A stretch of DNA of 64,000 nucleotides. Source: Rhizophagus irregularis (lineage: Eukaryota; Glomeromycota; Glomeromycetes; Glomerales; Glomeraceae). A program made the translations under genes and the position numbers. Positions 52,742-64,000 of this stretch are shown here, in pieces. The notes beneath the pieces were generated by a model. It made no database searches. It was not told where the DNA came from and saw only the letters and a program-made list of their open reading frames with translations. Position 1 is the stretch's first letter. The number at the start of each line of letters is the position of its first letter. The DNA lies in contig NC_089447.1 in assembly GCF_026210795.1 (NCBI RefSeq), positions 932,501 to 996,500 on the forward strand, read 5' to 3'.

Positions 52742-55700
52742 ATGGCCTACATTCGAAATTGTTTACAGATTGCTTCCAAGAACCTTACAGGAGGCGCTTT
52801 CTCGCGCTCTCCAATAACGTTCAACAATTGCTTAAATTCTACTATTAATAAAAATTCAAGAAATTTTTTAAATCAGTCAAATTCTCACGTCTCGCGATCG
52901 AATATATCAACACTTATTTCACATTCAGTTCCACAAACTTCAAATTCTCCTATACTTCTTCTTTTACAACCTTTGCGCTATGAAACACAATATCAAAGGG
53001 CTTTTTCTTGTAGTACTAGTCAAAAATTCTTTATTTTTACGCGAAATTATGCTCGTAATAGATCTAAATCAAATGATTCAAAATTGAATTCTAATTCTGG
53101 ATCAGGTGATAATAATTCTAAGAACAATAGTTCTGAAAGTGGTGAAAATAATAATGGTAACAATGGTGATGACTCTTCAAGTAATGGTAATAATGGTGAA
53201 AATTCTAATGGTGGTAATGGTAATGATAATAAAGGTAATGGAAACAAAGGTGATGGATCTAATAAAAATAATGGAAATGGATCAGGAGATAGTAATGGAC
53301 CTCGTTCGCCATTTGAAGGTAGTATTCATAGGACTCTTCAAGTATTAGAAACAACATTACAAAAACCTTCTATACCGGATGTTTATCCACAAGTATTGGC
53401 TATACCAATAACTCGTCGCCCATTATTCCCTGGATTTTATAAAGCTGTTGTAATTAAGGATCCTCATGTCACGGCTTCCGTTAAAGAGTTGATGAAACGT
53501 GGACAACCTTACGTAGGAGCATTTCTTTTAAGAGATGAGGAAGCGGATGTCGACATAATAACAAACATTAATCAAGTTTATAGAGTGGGGGTTTTTGCCC
53601 AAATTACCAGCGTTTTTCCTGCTAATGGTGGGCAAGATGAAAATTCTTTAACGGCTGTCTTATACCCTCATCGACGTATTCGTATTAAGGAACTTATACC
53701 TCCTTTAACAACAACAAATGTTTCGGAGGCTGAGATCGTCTCTGATTCAGTACAACAAACTGCTGTTGATGAGCCACCTAATTTGAAACCTCCACCACAA
53801 CAACCTAAAGGTAATTATAAATTATTATTAATGACATATGTTTTTTTTATTGATAATTTTATTATTTGATAATACATCCGTTAGAAAAAGAGACTCAATA
53901 TGCTACGTCTTTTCTTGAAGATTATAATGTTTCACTTGTTAACGTTGAAAACCTCAATGATGAATCATACAACAGAAAAAACCAAATTGTTCGCGCTATA
54001 ACTTCGGAAATTGTAGCCGTATTTAAAGATATAGCTACATTAAATCCACTTTTTCGGGATCAAATTGCTAATTTTTCAATGTCTCAATCCGCCGGAAATG
54101 TATTTGAGGAACCTGCAAAACTTGCTGATTTTGCTGCCGCAGTTTCAACTGGTGAACCACAAGAATTACAAGAAGTACTTGAAAGTTTGGTTATCGAAGA
54201 ACGTTTACAGAAAGCTTTACTTGTTCTTAAAAAGGAATTAGTAAATGCTCAATTACAAAGCAAAATTAGTAAAGAAGTAGAATCGAAAATTGCTAAACGT
54301 CAAAGAGAATATTATTTGATGGAACAATTGAAGGGAATTAAGAAAGAATTAGGTATTGAATCGGATGGAAAAGATAAACTTGTGGAGAAATTTAAGGAGA
54401 AAGCAGATAAGCTTGCGATGCCAGAAGGTGTAAAGAAAGTTTTTGAAGAGGTACATATAAGTTGTAATTTATCATATTGTTCTTTAATTATTTTATATAT
54501 AACTTATTTCATAATTAGGAAATCAATAAACTTGCTCATTTGGAACCTGCAGCTTCCGAATTCAATGTGACTCGTAACTATCTTGATTGGCTCACTCAAG
54601 TTCCCTGGGGTTTAAGATCCCCGGAAAACTATAATATCAAACATGCTGTTACGGTACTCGATGAAGATCATTATGGTCTTCAAGATGTAAAAGATAGGAT
54701 CTTGGAATTCATTGCTGTTGGTAAATTAAGGGGTACCGTCGAAGGGAAAATATTGTGCTTTGTTGGACCTCCTGGTATGTATTTTAATTTATACCACGTT
54801 TCCTAATAGTCGTCTGTGATATTTTTATGGGTGATGTTTATTTAAAAGGATAAACTAAAAAAGTCTATCAGTAGTTTAAAATTATATACGGGACGTTAGT
54901 CTCCGTGGTATAAACCAGTTATTTCACGGATCAGCATATCATCACAGCGGAGCCGTGATAATCAATGATATCTACGGCTTCCCGTGAAATAACTATTACA
55001 TATAAGATGTGATGTCAAATTATATAACATTTTATAATTTTTTTTTTTATTTGATGTATATAGGTGTTGGAAAAACTTCTATTGGAAAGTCAATTGCAAG
55101 AGCTCTTTCCCGTCAATTCTATCGTTTTAGTGTAGGCGGTCTTACTGATGTCGCCGAAATCAAAGGTCATCGACGTACATATGTTGGAGCAATGCCTGGC
55201 AAGGTTGTTCAAGCATTAAAGAAGGTGCAAACTGAGAATCCATTGATTCTTATCGATGAAGGTATGTAAAAAATATTATCCTATATGATTTCATTTTTTA
55301 AAATTTCTTAAATTTCGAATTCATTAATTATATGAAATTATTTTTTTTAAGTTGACAAAATTGGTAGAGGACATCAAGGTGATCCAGCTTCCGCACTTTT
55401 AGAACTTCTTGACCCTGAACAGAATTCATCATTTTTGGATCATTATATGGATGTTCCAATAGATCTTTCAAAAGTGCTTTTTGTTTGTACAGCGAATGTA
55501 GTAGATACAATACCAGGACCATTACTTGATCGTATGGAAGTAATACAACTTTCTGGATATGTAGCTGATGAAAAAGTTGCTATTGCTTCTAAATATTTAG
55601 CACCAACTGCAAAAGATATGGCTGGTTTGCAAAATGCTAATGTTATACTTAAACAAGATGCTATTGAAGCATTAATTAAATCATATTGTCGAGAAAGTGG

Positions 55701-56850
55701 TGTTCGTAATCTTAAAAAACATATTGACAAAATTTACCGCAAAGCAGCTCTAAAGATAGTAAAGGATATCGGCGAAGAAGAATTGCCTCCACAAGAACTT
55801 GATAATATCGAGGCAGAATCCGAAACTCCTGAAAAGGAAAAGGAAAAGGACAAAGAAACAACTATCACATCTGAACCACGTAAACCTTTGGAAGTTCCTT
55901 CAGATGTTCATGTTGATATTACTTCTGAAAATTTGAAGGAATACGTAGGACCCCCTCTATGGCATTCAGATCGCCTATATGATAATACACCACCTGGTGT
56001 TGCCATGGGCTTGGCTTGGACAAGTATGGGTGGGTAGGAATTTTCTTTAAATAATTCAATTTATATATTATAATTAATGAATTAACTTTTCAAGTTTTGA
56101 CCATTGAATTTAGGTGGTTCCGCATTATATGTTGAATCCACACTTGAGTCTATCCTTACTCCAACATCAACTCCTTCTCTTTCAAAAACTGGACAAATGG
56201 GTGATGTAATGAAGGAATCTTCAAACATTGCGTACACATTTGTAAAAAGCTTAATGGCTCGGTCATACCCGGAAAATAAATTTTTTGAAAGAGCTTCTAT
56301 ACATCTTCATGTACCAGAAGGCGCAACTCCAAAGGATGGTTTGTACTATTCACTTTTTTTATAACTTTTTTTTCACACTTGTAATTTGACATAACATCTG
56401 ACTTTATCAAACATAGGTCCTTCTGCTGGTATTACCATGGCAACTTCACTTCTTTCTCTCGCGCTTAATAAGTCACTTGATCCGACTATTTCAATGACTG
56501 GTGAACTTACGCTTACCGGAAAAGTTTTGAAAATCGGAGGACTTCGTGAGAAAGCTGTAGCAGCTAAAAGATCAGGAGTATCCACTATAATTTATCCTGA
56601 TTCAAATATTAGTGATTGGGAAGAATTACCTGAAAATATTAAAGAAGGTCTTAATGGTATACCTGTAGGGTGGTATGATGAAGTTTTTAAAGTAGCATTT
56701 GGAAATGTAACAAATGAATCCGCTGCTAAATCGTGGTCGAAAATGATAGAACCTAGAACTAAAGTTGGTGAGGTTATCAATAATAAGAAAGAAATTGCAG
56801 GAATTCATGGCATCAATAGCAAGAAAGATAATGTATTGGAAGTTGCATGA
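52742..56850 (+). CDS. PIM1: Mitochondrial Lon protease (Pim1-like)
   Basis: Seven exons join to 1141 aa: 52742-53810, 53885-54450, 54519-54774, 55064-55261, 55352-56029, 56114-56338 and 56417-56850. This ATP-dependent matrix protease degrades misfolded and oxidised proteins. The N-terminus is a Ser/Arg/Asn-rich targeting peptide. A Ser/Asn/Gly/Lys linker (about 115-185) precedes the Lon N-domain, which starts near [15 protein letters not shown]. The AAA+ module has Walker A GPPGVGKT (628-635), ILIDEVDKIG, and [20 protein letters not shown]. The protease domain has [17 protein letters not shown] with Ser1000 and [14 protein letters not shown] with Lys1043; the Ser-Lys spacing of 43 matches E. 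coli Lon. Within exon 5 a charged insert (about 810-845) is typical of mitochondrial Lon. Intron 3 is unusually long (289 nt) and holds a foldback sequence. All key residues are intact. Confidence 0.96.
54917..54994. repeat. Foldback (MITE-like) insertion in Lon intron 3
   Basis: AGTTATTTCACGG at the left and CCGTGAAATAACT at the right form perfect 13-bp inverted ends. Inside lies a second near-palindrome, ATCACAGCGGAGCCGTGAT, and GGAGCCGT pairs with ACGGCTTCC further right. The piece is GC-richer than its surroundings and lies in an intron about four times the usual length here, so it looks inserted. No clear target-site duplication was found. Confidence 0.65.
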
Positions 56851-57870
56851 ATTTAAATGGACTTTAAAAAAGAGTAAATGATTTATTTTTTTTTACTTTA
56901 TTCTTATTAATTTTATTAATTTAAAAAATGTGATAGATTTAGACTATAACGTGTGAAGATATTCATTATAGTTAATAAAAACAAAAGTTTATTCTCTAAT
57001 AATAAATTACATAAGATGATTTGAATATGTATTCCTGAATTATAGATAAAATATTATGATACAAATGTAATACCAGTTAAATTTAAAACTAAAGATTTTT
57101 TCTTAACATAGTAATAAAATATAAAGTTATATTATTTCAGATAATAATTTAAAAAAAAAAATATTTAAACACAAAAATGTTTTTATAAATTTAAAGATTA
57201 TATAAAAACTATTTATCAAATATTAAATTTAAGTAAGTTGTATTTATTAATAGAATGAAAAAAATATAAAATGGAAATTTGTAAATTCTTTTAATATGTT
57301 AAATTAAAAATAATATAAATTAGAATTAATTTTATAATAAATTATTATTAGCAACTTTTCTTTAATTAAATATAATACTTATATAAATAATTATATTAAG
57401 TACTTTATATTTTAATATTGTTTCTTAAATAGTAATGCAAACAAATTTGCTTGCAATTTTTTTTAAAAAAAAATTTATTATTAGTAAAGTTTTTTAATTT
57501 TATTTGAAATATTATATAATTCTACAGGTATAATAATTAGCTATACTAATTTTTGATGTAAAATTAGTTCAGATGGTATACAATGATAGCAGAAAACATA
57601 AATCTAGATGATTATAAATAATTATAAATTAAAAAATTTTAGATGTTAATTAATTAGACCTGATTTACTAATTAAAATCAATAGAAGTAAAAGTAAAAAT
57701 TAGTATAGCTATAATAATTAATATGATAATCAAATATATAAAAATCAAGTTAAAAGTTGGTTTGCAAACCAAATTTAAAAATTCTGAAATTTTTATTTTT
57801 ATTATAAAAACTAATAAAAAGAAATATAAATATATTAATCAACCAGATGTTGATAATGAATAAAACAATA

Positions 57871-58592
57871 TTAATTGCCGATCCGTATGTGATCGATAGA
57901 ATTTACATAGTAAAATGCGGCATTATGTTAATTAATAAAAAAAATGCTGTTTGAAATCTCTGTTTCCCCAAGAAACAACAACGTCAAATACATACATAAC
58001 TCCCAAAAAACTTATTGCAACTGGCGCTATTATATCAGAACTTTATTATTATGTCCATATTTATATGACTTGTTTATTATTTTTTTAAAAAAAATTCAAA
58101 ATAACTATTCCTATTTTGAGATTATGCTAAAACTTAATAAAAGTCCTTTTATTATTCATATATTTCATTATATTCATATTTTTTACAAACTGGACATATT
58201 TGTGAAAGAAAAAGAAATATAAAAGTGCGTAGTGTTATTAAAAATGTAATAGTTGTCAGAAATAATAATCAAAAAAAGTTTTATAAGCGTCAAAGAAAAG
58301 TTAAAGAGCTAGAAATCGTTTATACTATAGAAGTAAAATAGTAGTAAATACTATGAAATCTCCGTTTTTCACATATAAAACTTTATAAACTGCAAAGAAA
58401 AAAAACTTTTATAAAAAATTTTTTTTTTTCTAAGATCTTAAACGTATATTGCAGGTGTTAAATTACGTAATTGTATAACAATATGGTTGCATTTTATTTG
58501 ATATAAAAACATGATCGACATGGCTTATATATAAATGTTGTGCCGCATTTTATTATATAAATTCTATCGATCATATGCGGATCAGCAATTAA
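57871..58592. mobile_element. Element with ~50-bp terminal inverted repeats, 722 bp
   Basis: The left arm (57871-57921) starts TTAATTGCCGATCCG and contains GTGATCGATAGAATTTA and AAAATGCGGCA. The right arm (58541-58592), read inward, starts TTAATTGCTGATCCG and contains ATGATCGATAGAATTTA and AAAATGCGGCA. The arms match over about 50 bases with a handful of changes. No target-site duplication is sure, since both flanks are AAT/TTA-rich. No transposase is visible, so this would be a non-autonomous DNA element. Confidence 0.75.
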
Positions 58593-58768
58593 ATAATAAT
58601 AATAATATTAAAAGAAATTAGAAAAATTAAAAATATTGTTAAGTAAAAGTAAAAGTAAAGATAAAAGTAAAAATAAAAGCAAAAGTATAAATAACAATGA
58701 AATAGTAATAAGAACAGGCTATACTATTATAGTAATGAAAACGAACAAATTATATATCAATATATATA

Positions 58769-59017
58769 AGGTTGCTTTTGCCGAAACCTAAAATTTAAGG
58801 CAAGATGGCGTTTCGCCGAAAAGCGAAATTCTGCTAAAACTATATTAAAATTATATTAAAAAACTGGCAAAACTTTGGAGAAAAGTGAAACTAGCGAAAC
58901 TTATTATAAATGCTGAAACCTGAAACTGCCAAAACTCTGCCAAAACTATAATAAATCTATAGTAAAATTTTAACGAAACTAATCGTAGGATTTTGAAGAG
59001 GTTTAGACAAGCAACCT
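58769..59017. mobile_element. MITE of 249 bp with TA target duplication
   Basis: The element starts AGGTTGCTTTTGCCGAAACC and ends GTTTAGACAAGCAACCT, forming imperfect terminal inverted repeats of about 20 bases. TA lies on both sides (58767-58768 and 59018-59019). The interior is built of GCCGAAAC, GCGAAA and CCAAAACT variants and has no ORF. It fits a mariner-type miniature element. Confidence 0.7.
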
Positions 59018-61098
59018 TAGATATATATAAAGTTAAGTTGATAAATTAATAAATTAATTTAAGTTTATTCAAATTGATCTTTTTAAAAAGCAATAATATA
59101 TTATAGTAACAGGCAAATTTTAAACTTTCATTAGTTAAATTATCATCAAATAGTCATTTATCCAAATGAAAAAAAATAAAAAGTAATTATATATAGTATA
59201 AATATTTAGTAAAAAAAATCAGAAAATAATATCAAAAAATCTATTTCAATTATAATTATATTGTATAAAATTGCAGAGTTTTGCCTAAGACTTTCATATA
59301 GTAGTTTCAATAAAGTTTTGCTATTTTGGAAAATTGATTTAAAATTATTATACTTAAAAAAAAAATAATAATTAATAAAATTTTTTATATTTTAAAATCA
59401 GTTTAATTAATTTTTTAAAAATTATTCATTTTTTAAAGTTTTACTATATAAATTAAATAGTAATCAAGTATTTTTTTTGATTTAAAACTAAAAAATTTAC
59501 AATTAAAACATTTATATTGCAAATTACCATTAAATTTTTTTTTACTTTATTTTTCTTACAGTAAAGTTATAAAATCTTTCATATTCTATACAGTAATTGT
59601 ATATAATTGTAATTTAAAAAAATTAGATCTGCATAATATCTAATAAAACTAATAAAATACAATCAATTATATTAATATAAAAAATTGGCTCAAAAATTCA
59701 AATAAAATAAATATAAACCAGTTTTATTAATTGATAATATAATATTTTTATTAGTATCAGTAGGTGACATCTCCCAAAGAGAAAGTTAGCAAAATTCTAA
59801 TAAAAATATTAAAAATATGATTTTATATAATTTTTTTTTAATATAAACTAATAAATTTTATTATAATATTTAGATATTAAAATTGGAACTTAATATTTAT
59901 TTTTTTATTTAAGCCAAGATAAACTTTTTAGAATATTAAAGAAATTTGTAATATTATGGATATTAATTATACAAATAGAATATTTGTAAATCATTTATTC
60001 TGAAAATATATTGCATAAAAATTAAATAATGGAAAATTAAATTTATAAGCTATTATAATGTAATATTATATTAATTTTTTGCAAAATTAAATATATAAGC
60101 AATTATTATATCAATTTGAATTTTTTTACTTTATTATTAAAATTCATTTTATTTAGATACTAAACATAAAATGAAAAGCAAATGTTGCAAAATAATCACT
60201 TTCAGGTATTTCAAGAGTATTTAATTAAATTTTTATTATAATAATTATAAGTCTAATATAAATGCAAAACTTAATATAGAAATTTCAATGCAAAAAATAT
60301 AGAAAATAATTCATATTTTAAGAAAAAATTAAAACAAAACCATTTATTAAAATTTAAAATACCATATAAATTCTTAAGATAATTTAATTAATAATCTTTA
60401 TTTTAAGTTTATAATATTACTATTAATATTATAAAATAAATAATTTGGCTAGTTATCAATATAAAAAAATACTAGAAATATATAAATAAATATATACAAA
60501 TTAATTGTTTAGTAAATATAAGTATAATTAGATAACTGTATAAATGGCATTAATTAAAGAATAATAAATATTATATACAATTAGTTCTTATTATAACAAA
60601 TTTTAATTATTTAATATAATGAATTATTTGATATAATGAATCTTTAGTGTTATACCAATTTTTACATATAAAAAAAAAATTTGCTTTACTAATTAAATGC
60701 TGTATATCATTTAATGAAGTAAATCTGTAAACTTTTGATAATAAACTTTTTTAAATACAATAATAATATTTTATGTAACATATGTTGTATATAACATAAG
60801 AAATTATAATATATTACAATATACCAAAATTTTATATATTATACTAGATTTTTCCATTATATTAAAATTTGCTATATTTTATTAATGAATTTTCTTATAA
60901 TAAAGGTCTAATTGACTAAACCATCAACTTCGTTATATTGAGAGCTAAATTTTTAGGCTATAAAATTCTAGAATTTATACCAATTTCTCTTATATTACTT
61001 ATAGTATTAATTATTTCTCCTTTTTTTTAATTAAATAGTTAGTATAAATATAATGCCATTATTAAAGTTAAATAATAGGAGTATTTTATTTAAAAATA

Positions 61099-62022
61099 CA
61101 GTGTGTAACAAAAAAATTGGAATTAAAAAATTGTCTGTAACACCATGATGATCGCACTAAATTATATGTAAAATAGCTTATTCGAAAGCTGAAAACCTGT
61201 AGATTTTATCAATAGTAAATTAAAATGGTATTTACTAATGCAGTAATTTTTTATAATTAAGCTTATAATAATAATTTTTTTAGATTAAACCTTTTTTATA
61301 ACTAATTTAGAATTAATGTGTATTTCTTTGCATAAAGTGCAGTAAATAGTCAAAAAAAAATTTTTTAATTTATACTTTTCTATTGTTCTTGATAATATTT
61401 GAGAAATTTTCAATGACTTTGTATTCATTATAAATTCACAAATTACAAATTATATTTTTCCTTCAAAAATCAACACTTGTAGTTAATTTTCTCAAGAAGT
61501 AAAAAAGCATTATGATCATGGAAGATGTCAAAATGTAGCCCTGATATTCAAGTTTATTTTGCATTTTAAATGATAAAAATTGAACTTATTTTGAGTGAAC
61601 TACATGCATTTTTGTAGTTTGAATAATTTTTTAGCTTTTTTACTATATACCGAAATTGAGGAATTTTGAAGAGTAAATTTTTCATCATTCTACCATAAAT
61701 GTTTCTATACTGCTGATTTTTTGGTATCAACTTTTTTACATTATTCTTAACAATATTTGAATGTTTTTAATTTAAATTCAATATTCAAATGCTTTGTAAT
61801 CTTAATTTATTTTTTTATTATATTTTTCTGTTTAAAGTAAATATTTACAGCGAAATTTTTCAAAAAATGATGAAGCAATTATAATTTTAAAAGATATCAT
61901 ACTATAAATCTTGGTCATAGGTTTATTATCCAATTTACACAAAGAAAATCAGATTTATTTTGAGCGTATAATACGCATTTTTATTACATGAATGATATTC
62001 TGGTTTTTTTTGTTACACACTG
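61099..62022. mobile_element. Non-autonomous TA-flanked transposon (Tc1/mariner type), 924 bp
   Basis: The left end reads CAGTGTGTAACAAAAAAATT and the right end, read inward, CAGTGTGTAACAAAAAAAAC. TA directly flanks both (61097-61098, 62023-62024). These ends are typical of Tc1/mariner elements. The interior consists of diverged direct units roughly 340-350 bases long, recognisable by TTATTTTGAG(T/C)G ... GCATTTTT(G/A)T at about 61585-61615 and 61950-61985. No transposase ORF remains. The near-perfect short ends suggest it moved by means of an enzyme supplied from elsewhere. Confidence 0.82.
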
Positions 62023-63563
62023 TATGTCTTTTATTTTATACTAAAATTATCTATATTTACTATAATACTGTAAAATTTGAAGAATATTTGGATTGTATTT
62101 CAAATTTAGGTGATAATTTTTGCATAATAAATCTTTAATAATATTATATATTATAATTGATTAATATTGATATTTCTGCTAAAAATGTAATTACAACTAA
62201 GTCTTACTAATCACAACTCACAATTTGCAACTGAACTATATTTTTTTTACATAACTATAATTACATAATTATTTGAAAAACAATTAAAGCATCAACCTTA
62301 ATTTTTGCCAATAATCTGAATTGACTTTATGAAAATCAGCCAAGAAAATTTCTGAAATATTTTTATAATACTTTTAGGAAATATATCTAAAAATCACATT
62401 GCAAAAAAATAATACAAGTGGAAAAGGTTGCAGGTATTTTTAAGATTATCAAACTTAAGCAATTATGAATTAAAGTTGAATTTAACAGCTTCTCTTACCA
62501 ACAAAAAACATGAACTCATTATTAATAGTATAACCTGATATAAAGCATATTTTATAAATCTTATTACTAATGGATTTAAACAACATTATAAATTAAAAAA
62601 TCTTTTGCTTAATATAATAGGTTTCATAATCTACCAGGTAAAGACATTAGAACAATTTGCTAAGATGGTGCATTATATACATCATCTATCTAATTAGTTA
62701 ACATAACTACCTGGCAGTATACATATGGAATTCTATTAGAGAATAATAAAAGGTTTATAAATTAATAATATTTGAGTAGGATATAGATTTTACTCTATGT
62801 ATAATTTCTAGTATTTACTTTAATAAATTTATAAATATATTGCAGTTAGCAAAAAAAAAAAACAAATAATCTGAATTCTTTCCATTTAATTAATAGCAAT
62901 GGATTTTGAAAGAGATTGTTATTATATAGTAATCTTTATTGTTGTGACTTTTTAGCCCACTTGTTAAGGGTTTTTACTGAAGTTTCATAAAAAAGTCTCT
63001 AAAATTTTATCTATCAAGACAATTATTTAATAAAAGAATATGCTTGAAGGTATTTTTGCATTGTAAAATTTTGGCAAAGCAGATTATATACTTGTTTGTA
63101 AGAACTGATAAGTTTAATTACTTTTACAGATGAATAAAGATTATTTAAGATATTGTTTTGTAAGTACTATTTTTGAAATTTCTAATAAATGAATTTAAGG
63201 TAAACTTTAGTTAAGTCTTTTAACTTTTCTTTTCTTTCTTTTACAATAATCTTTACAAACTTTTTTTATGTAGAAAGATTTTCCTGCCTTCCCTCCACGA
63301 AATGCAGTAATTTATTTATTATGATCCATAATGATTTTATTTTTGATTTTTTCGTTTATTTTTTTGATTTTTTTTCGTTTATTTTTTTGTTTATTTTTTT
63401 ATTTATTTGTTTATACTTGGAAAGTAAATTTTATCAGTATAAATATGACATGATTGGTCGATAAATACAATTCTCATCTTGAAGTCATGTGACATTCGAT
63501 ATATAAATCGGTACCATACAGTATTTTTCTTTTTAAGTTCTTTAACTCGAACGAATAAAAGAT

Positions 63564-63909
63564 ATGGAAGAAGAAATTCGTGAGAAGGTAGTTACAGAAA
63601 CTGTTGAAACTATTTCAATACCTGAACAAAAACCTCAAATAACAATAGAAACTCCTCAACAAGAAGTTCAATTAAATGTAAAGAAATGGCACGAAATTTT
63701 CTCGGATTTTTTCATTAAGGTAATGTTTGTTTTTTTCAAAGCATTTTATTAAATTTTGATAATTAATTTAAGGAATAGAAATCGACTCTTTTTAATAGAT
63801 TGGAATGATCGAAACTAATAGAGCTTTATTAATGGAATTAATTGTCTTATCAACGAATAATGAAAAACAAATTCCAAATCATATTGATTGGTTATTGAAA
63901 GAATTAACG
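63564..63909 (+). CDS. 5' part of an unrecognised gene, cut by the window edge
   Basis: Exon 1 (63564-63719) starts at ATG and encodes MEEEIREKVVTETVETISIP, then a Glu/Gln/Pro-rich stretch and VKKWHEIFSDFFIK. A GTAATG donor and TTTTTAATAG acceptor lead to exon 2 (63799-63909): IGMIETNRALLMELIVLSTN and IPNHIDWLLKELT, followed by a GTAAAA donor at 63910. The frame is open across the join (89 codons so far). The acidic N-terminus has no signal peptide. No family is recognised from this part; the rest lies beyond 64000. Confidence 0.6.
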
Positions 63910-64000
63910 GTAAAATTTCCTTTATTTATTCGTTGTTCTATTATCTATTATTTTTTTTATTATTACATTAACAAAAAATAAAATTTTCTTCGAAAAAAAG

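Larger units (their letters stand above)
56851..63563. other. 6.7-kb gene-poor region with inverted-repeat elements
   Basis: The sequence is extremely AT-rich without supported genes. Three elements with inverted ends (57871-58592, 58769-59017, 61099-62022) are listed separately. The 92-aa ORF at 57944-58222 lies inside the first and is not recognised. AAAGTAAAAGTA repeats occur near 58640-58690. GTTTATTTTTTT repeats lie at 63350-63410, just upstream of the last gene. Confidence 0.55.

Noticed and set aside
53047-53348. Overlapping ORFs inside Lon exon 1
   Set aside because: They are alternative frames of the Ser/Asn/Gly linker repeat; the Lon frame is fixed by its domains.
57944-58222. 92-aa ORF inside the inverted-repeat element as a transposase
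   Set aside because: It has no DDE/DDD or helix-turn-helix pattern and is mostly Ile/Tyr/Phe/Lys, as expected by chance in AT-rich DNA.

Overview
The window is nuclear DNA from a eukaryote. It is very AT-rich, every long gene is split by short (roughly 40-90 nt) GT-AG introns, and coding islands sit in long poly-A/T and microsatellite-rich spacers. The protein families point to a fungus, and most likely to an arbuscular mycorrhizal fungus of the Rhizophagus type (inference): a kinase with the N-terminal CxxC/WCxxC plus NW-[ST]-G-[NE] module of that group's expanded kinase family, a SLIP-GC-like GTPase, an intronless bacterial-type RNase III, and TA-flanked inverted-repeat elements. No tRNA, rRNA, CRISPR or operon structure was seen.

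Layout. 1-2.8 kb: repeat-rich spacer, then an 80-aa orphan ORF. 3.8-9.4 kb: a head-to-head pair, an RBMX2/Ist3-like splicing factor (minus) and the class III PI 3-kinase Vps34 (plus, 19 exons). 9.4-15.1 kb: a Uma2-like nuclease-fold gene (minus) that seems to have lost its upstream start codon, a 960-bp TA-flanked transposon, and a stranded copy of that gene's first exon. 15.1-20.9 kb: two minus-strand kinases, an HRI-type eIF2-alpha kinase and a probable pseudokinase. 21.2-22.7 kb: a small ORF and the intronless RNase III gene. 23.8-27.4 kb: a SLIP-GC/dynamin-like GTPase. 28.8-29.5 kb: an orphan two-helix membrane protein. 33.2-38.2 kb: a myotubularin-type PI3P phosphatase (minus) head-to-head with a soluble FetA/STAR1-like ABC ATPase (plus). 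39.9-41.5 kb: a glyoxalase II with an altered metal-binding motif and an Asn-Gly repeat tail. 41.5-49.4 kb: gene-poor repeats. 49.4-56.9 kb: a Kre9/KNH-like secreted protein, arginyl-tRNA-protein transferase Ate1 (minus) and mitochondrial Lon protease (plus). 56.9-63.5 kb: gene-poor DNA with three inverted-repeat elements. From 63.56 kb: the 5' part of an unrecognised gene cut by the window edge.

Functional links. Vps34 makes PI3P and the myotubularin removes it, so both arms of PI3P turnover lie about 24 kb apart. HRI, Lon and Ate1 all belong to protein-quality and stress control but are not physically grouped. Exon joins for ten spliced genes were worked out by hand. Eight of them start at a clear ATG, close on an intact frame and end at a stop codon. 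The Uma2-like gene also has intact joins and a stop, but its start is uncertain, and the gene at the right edge is incomplete.
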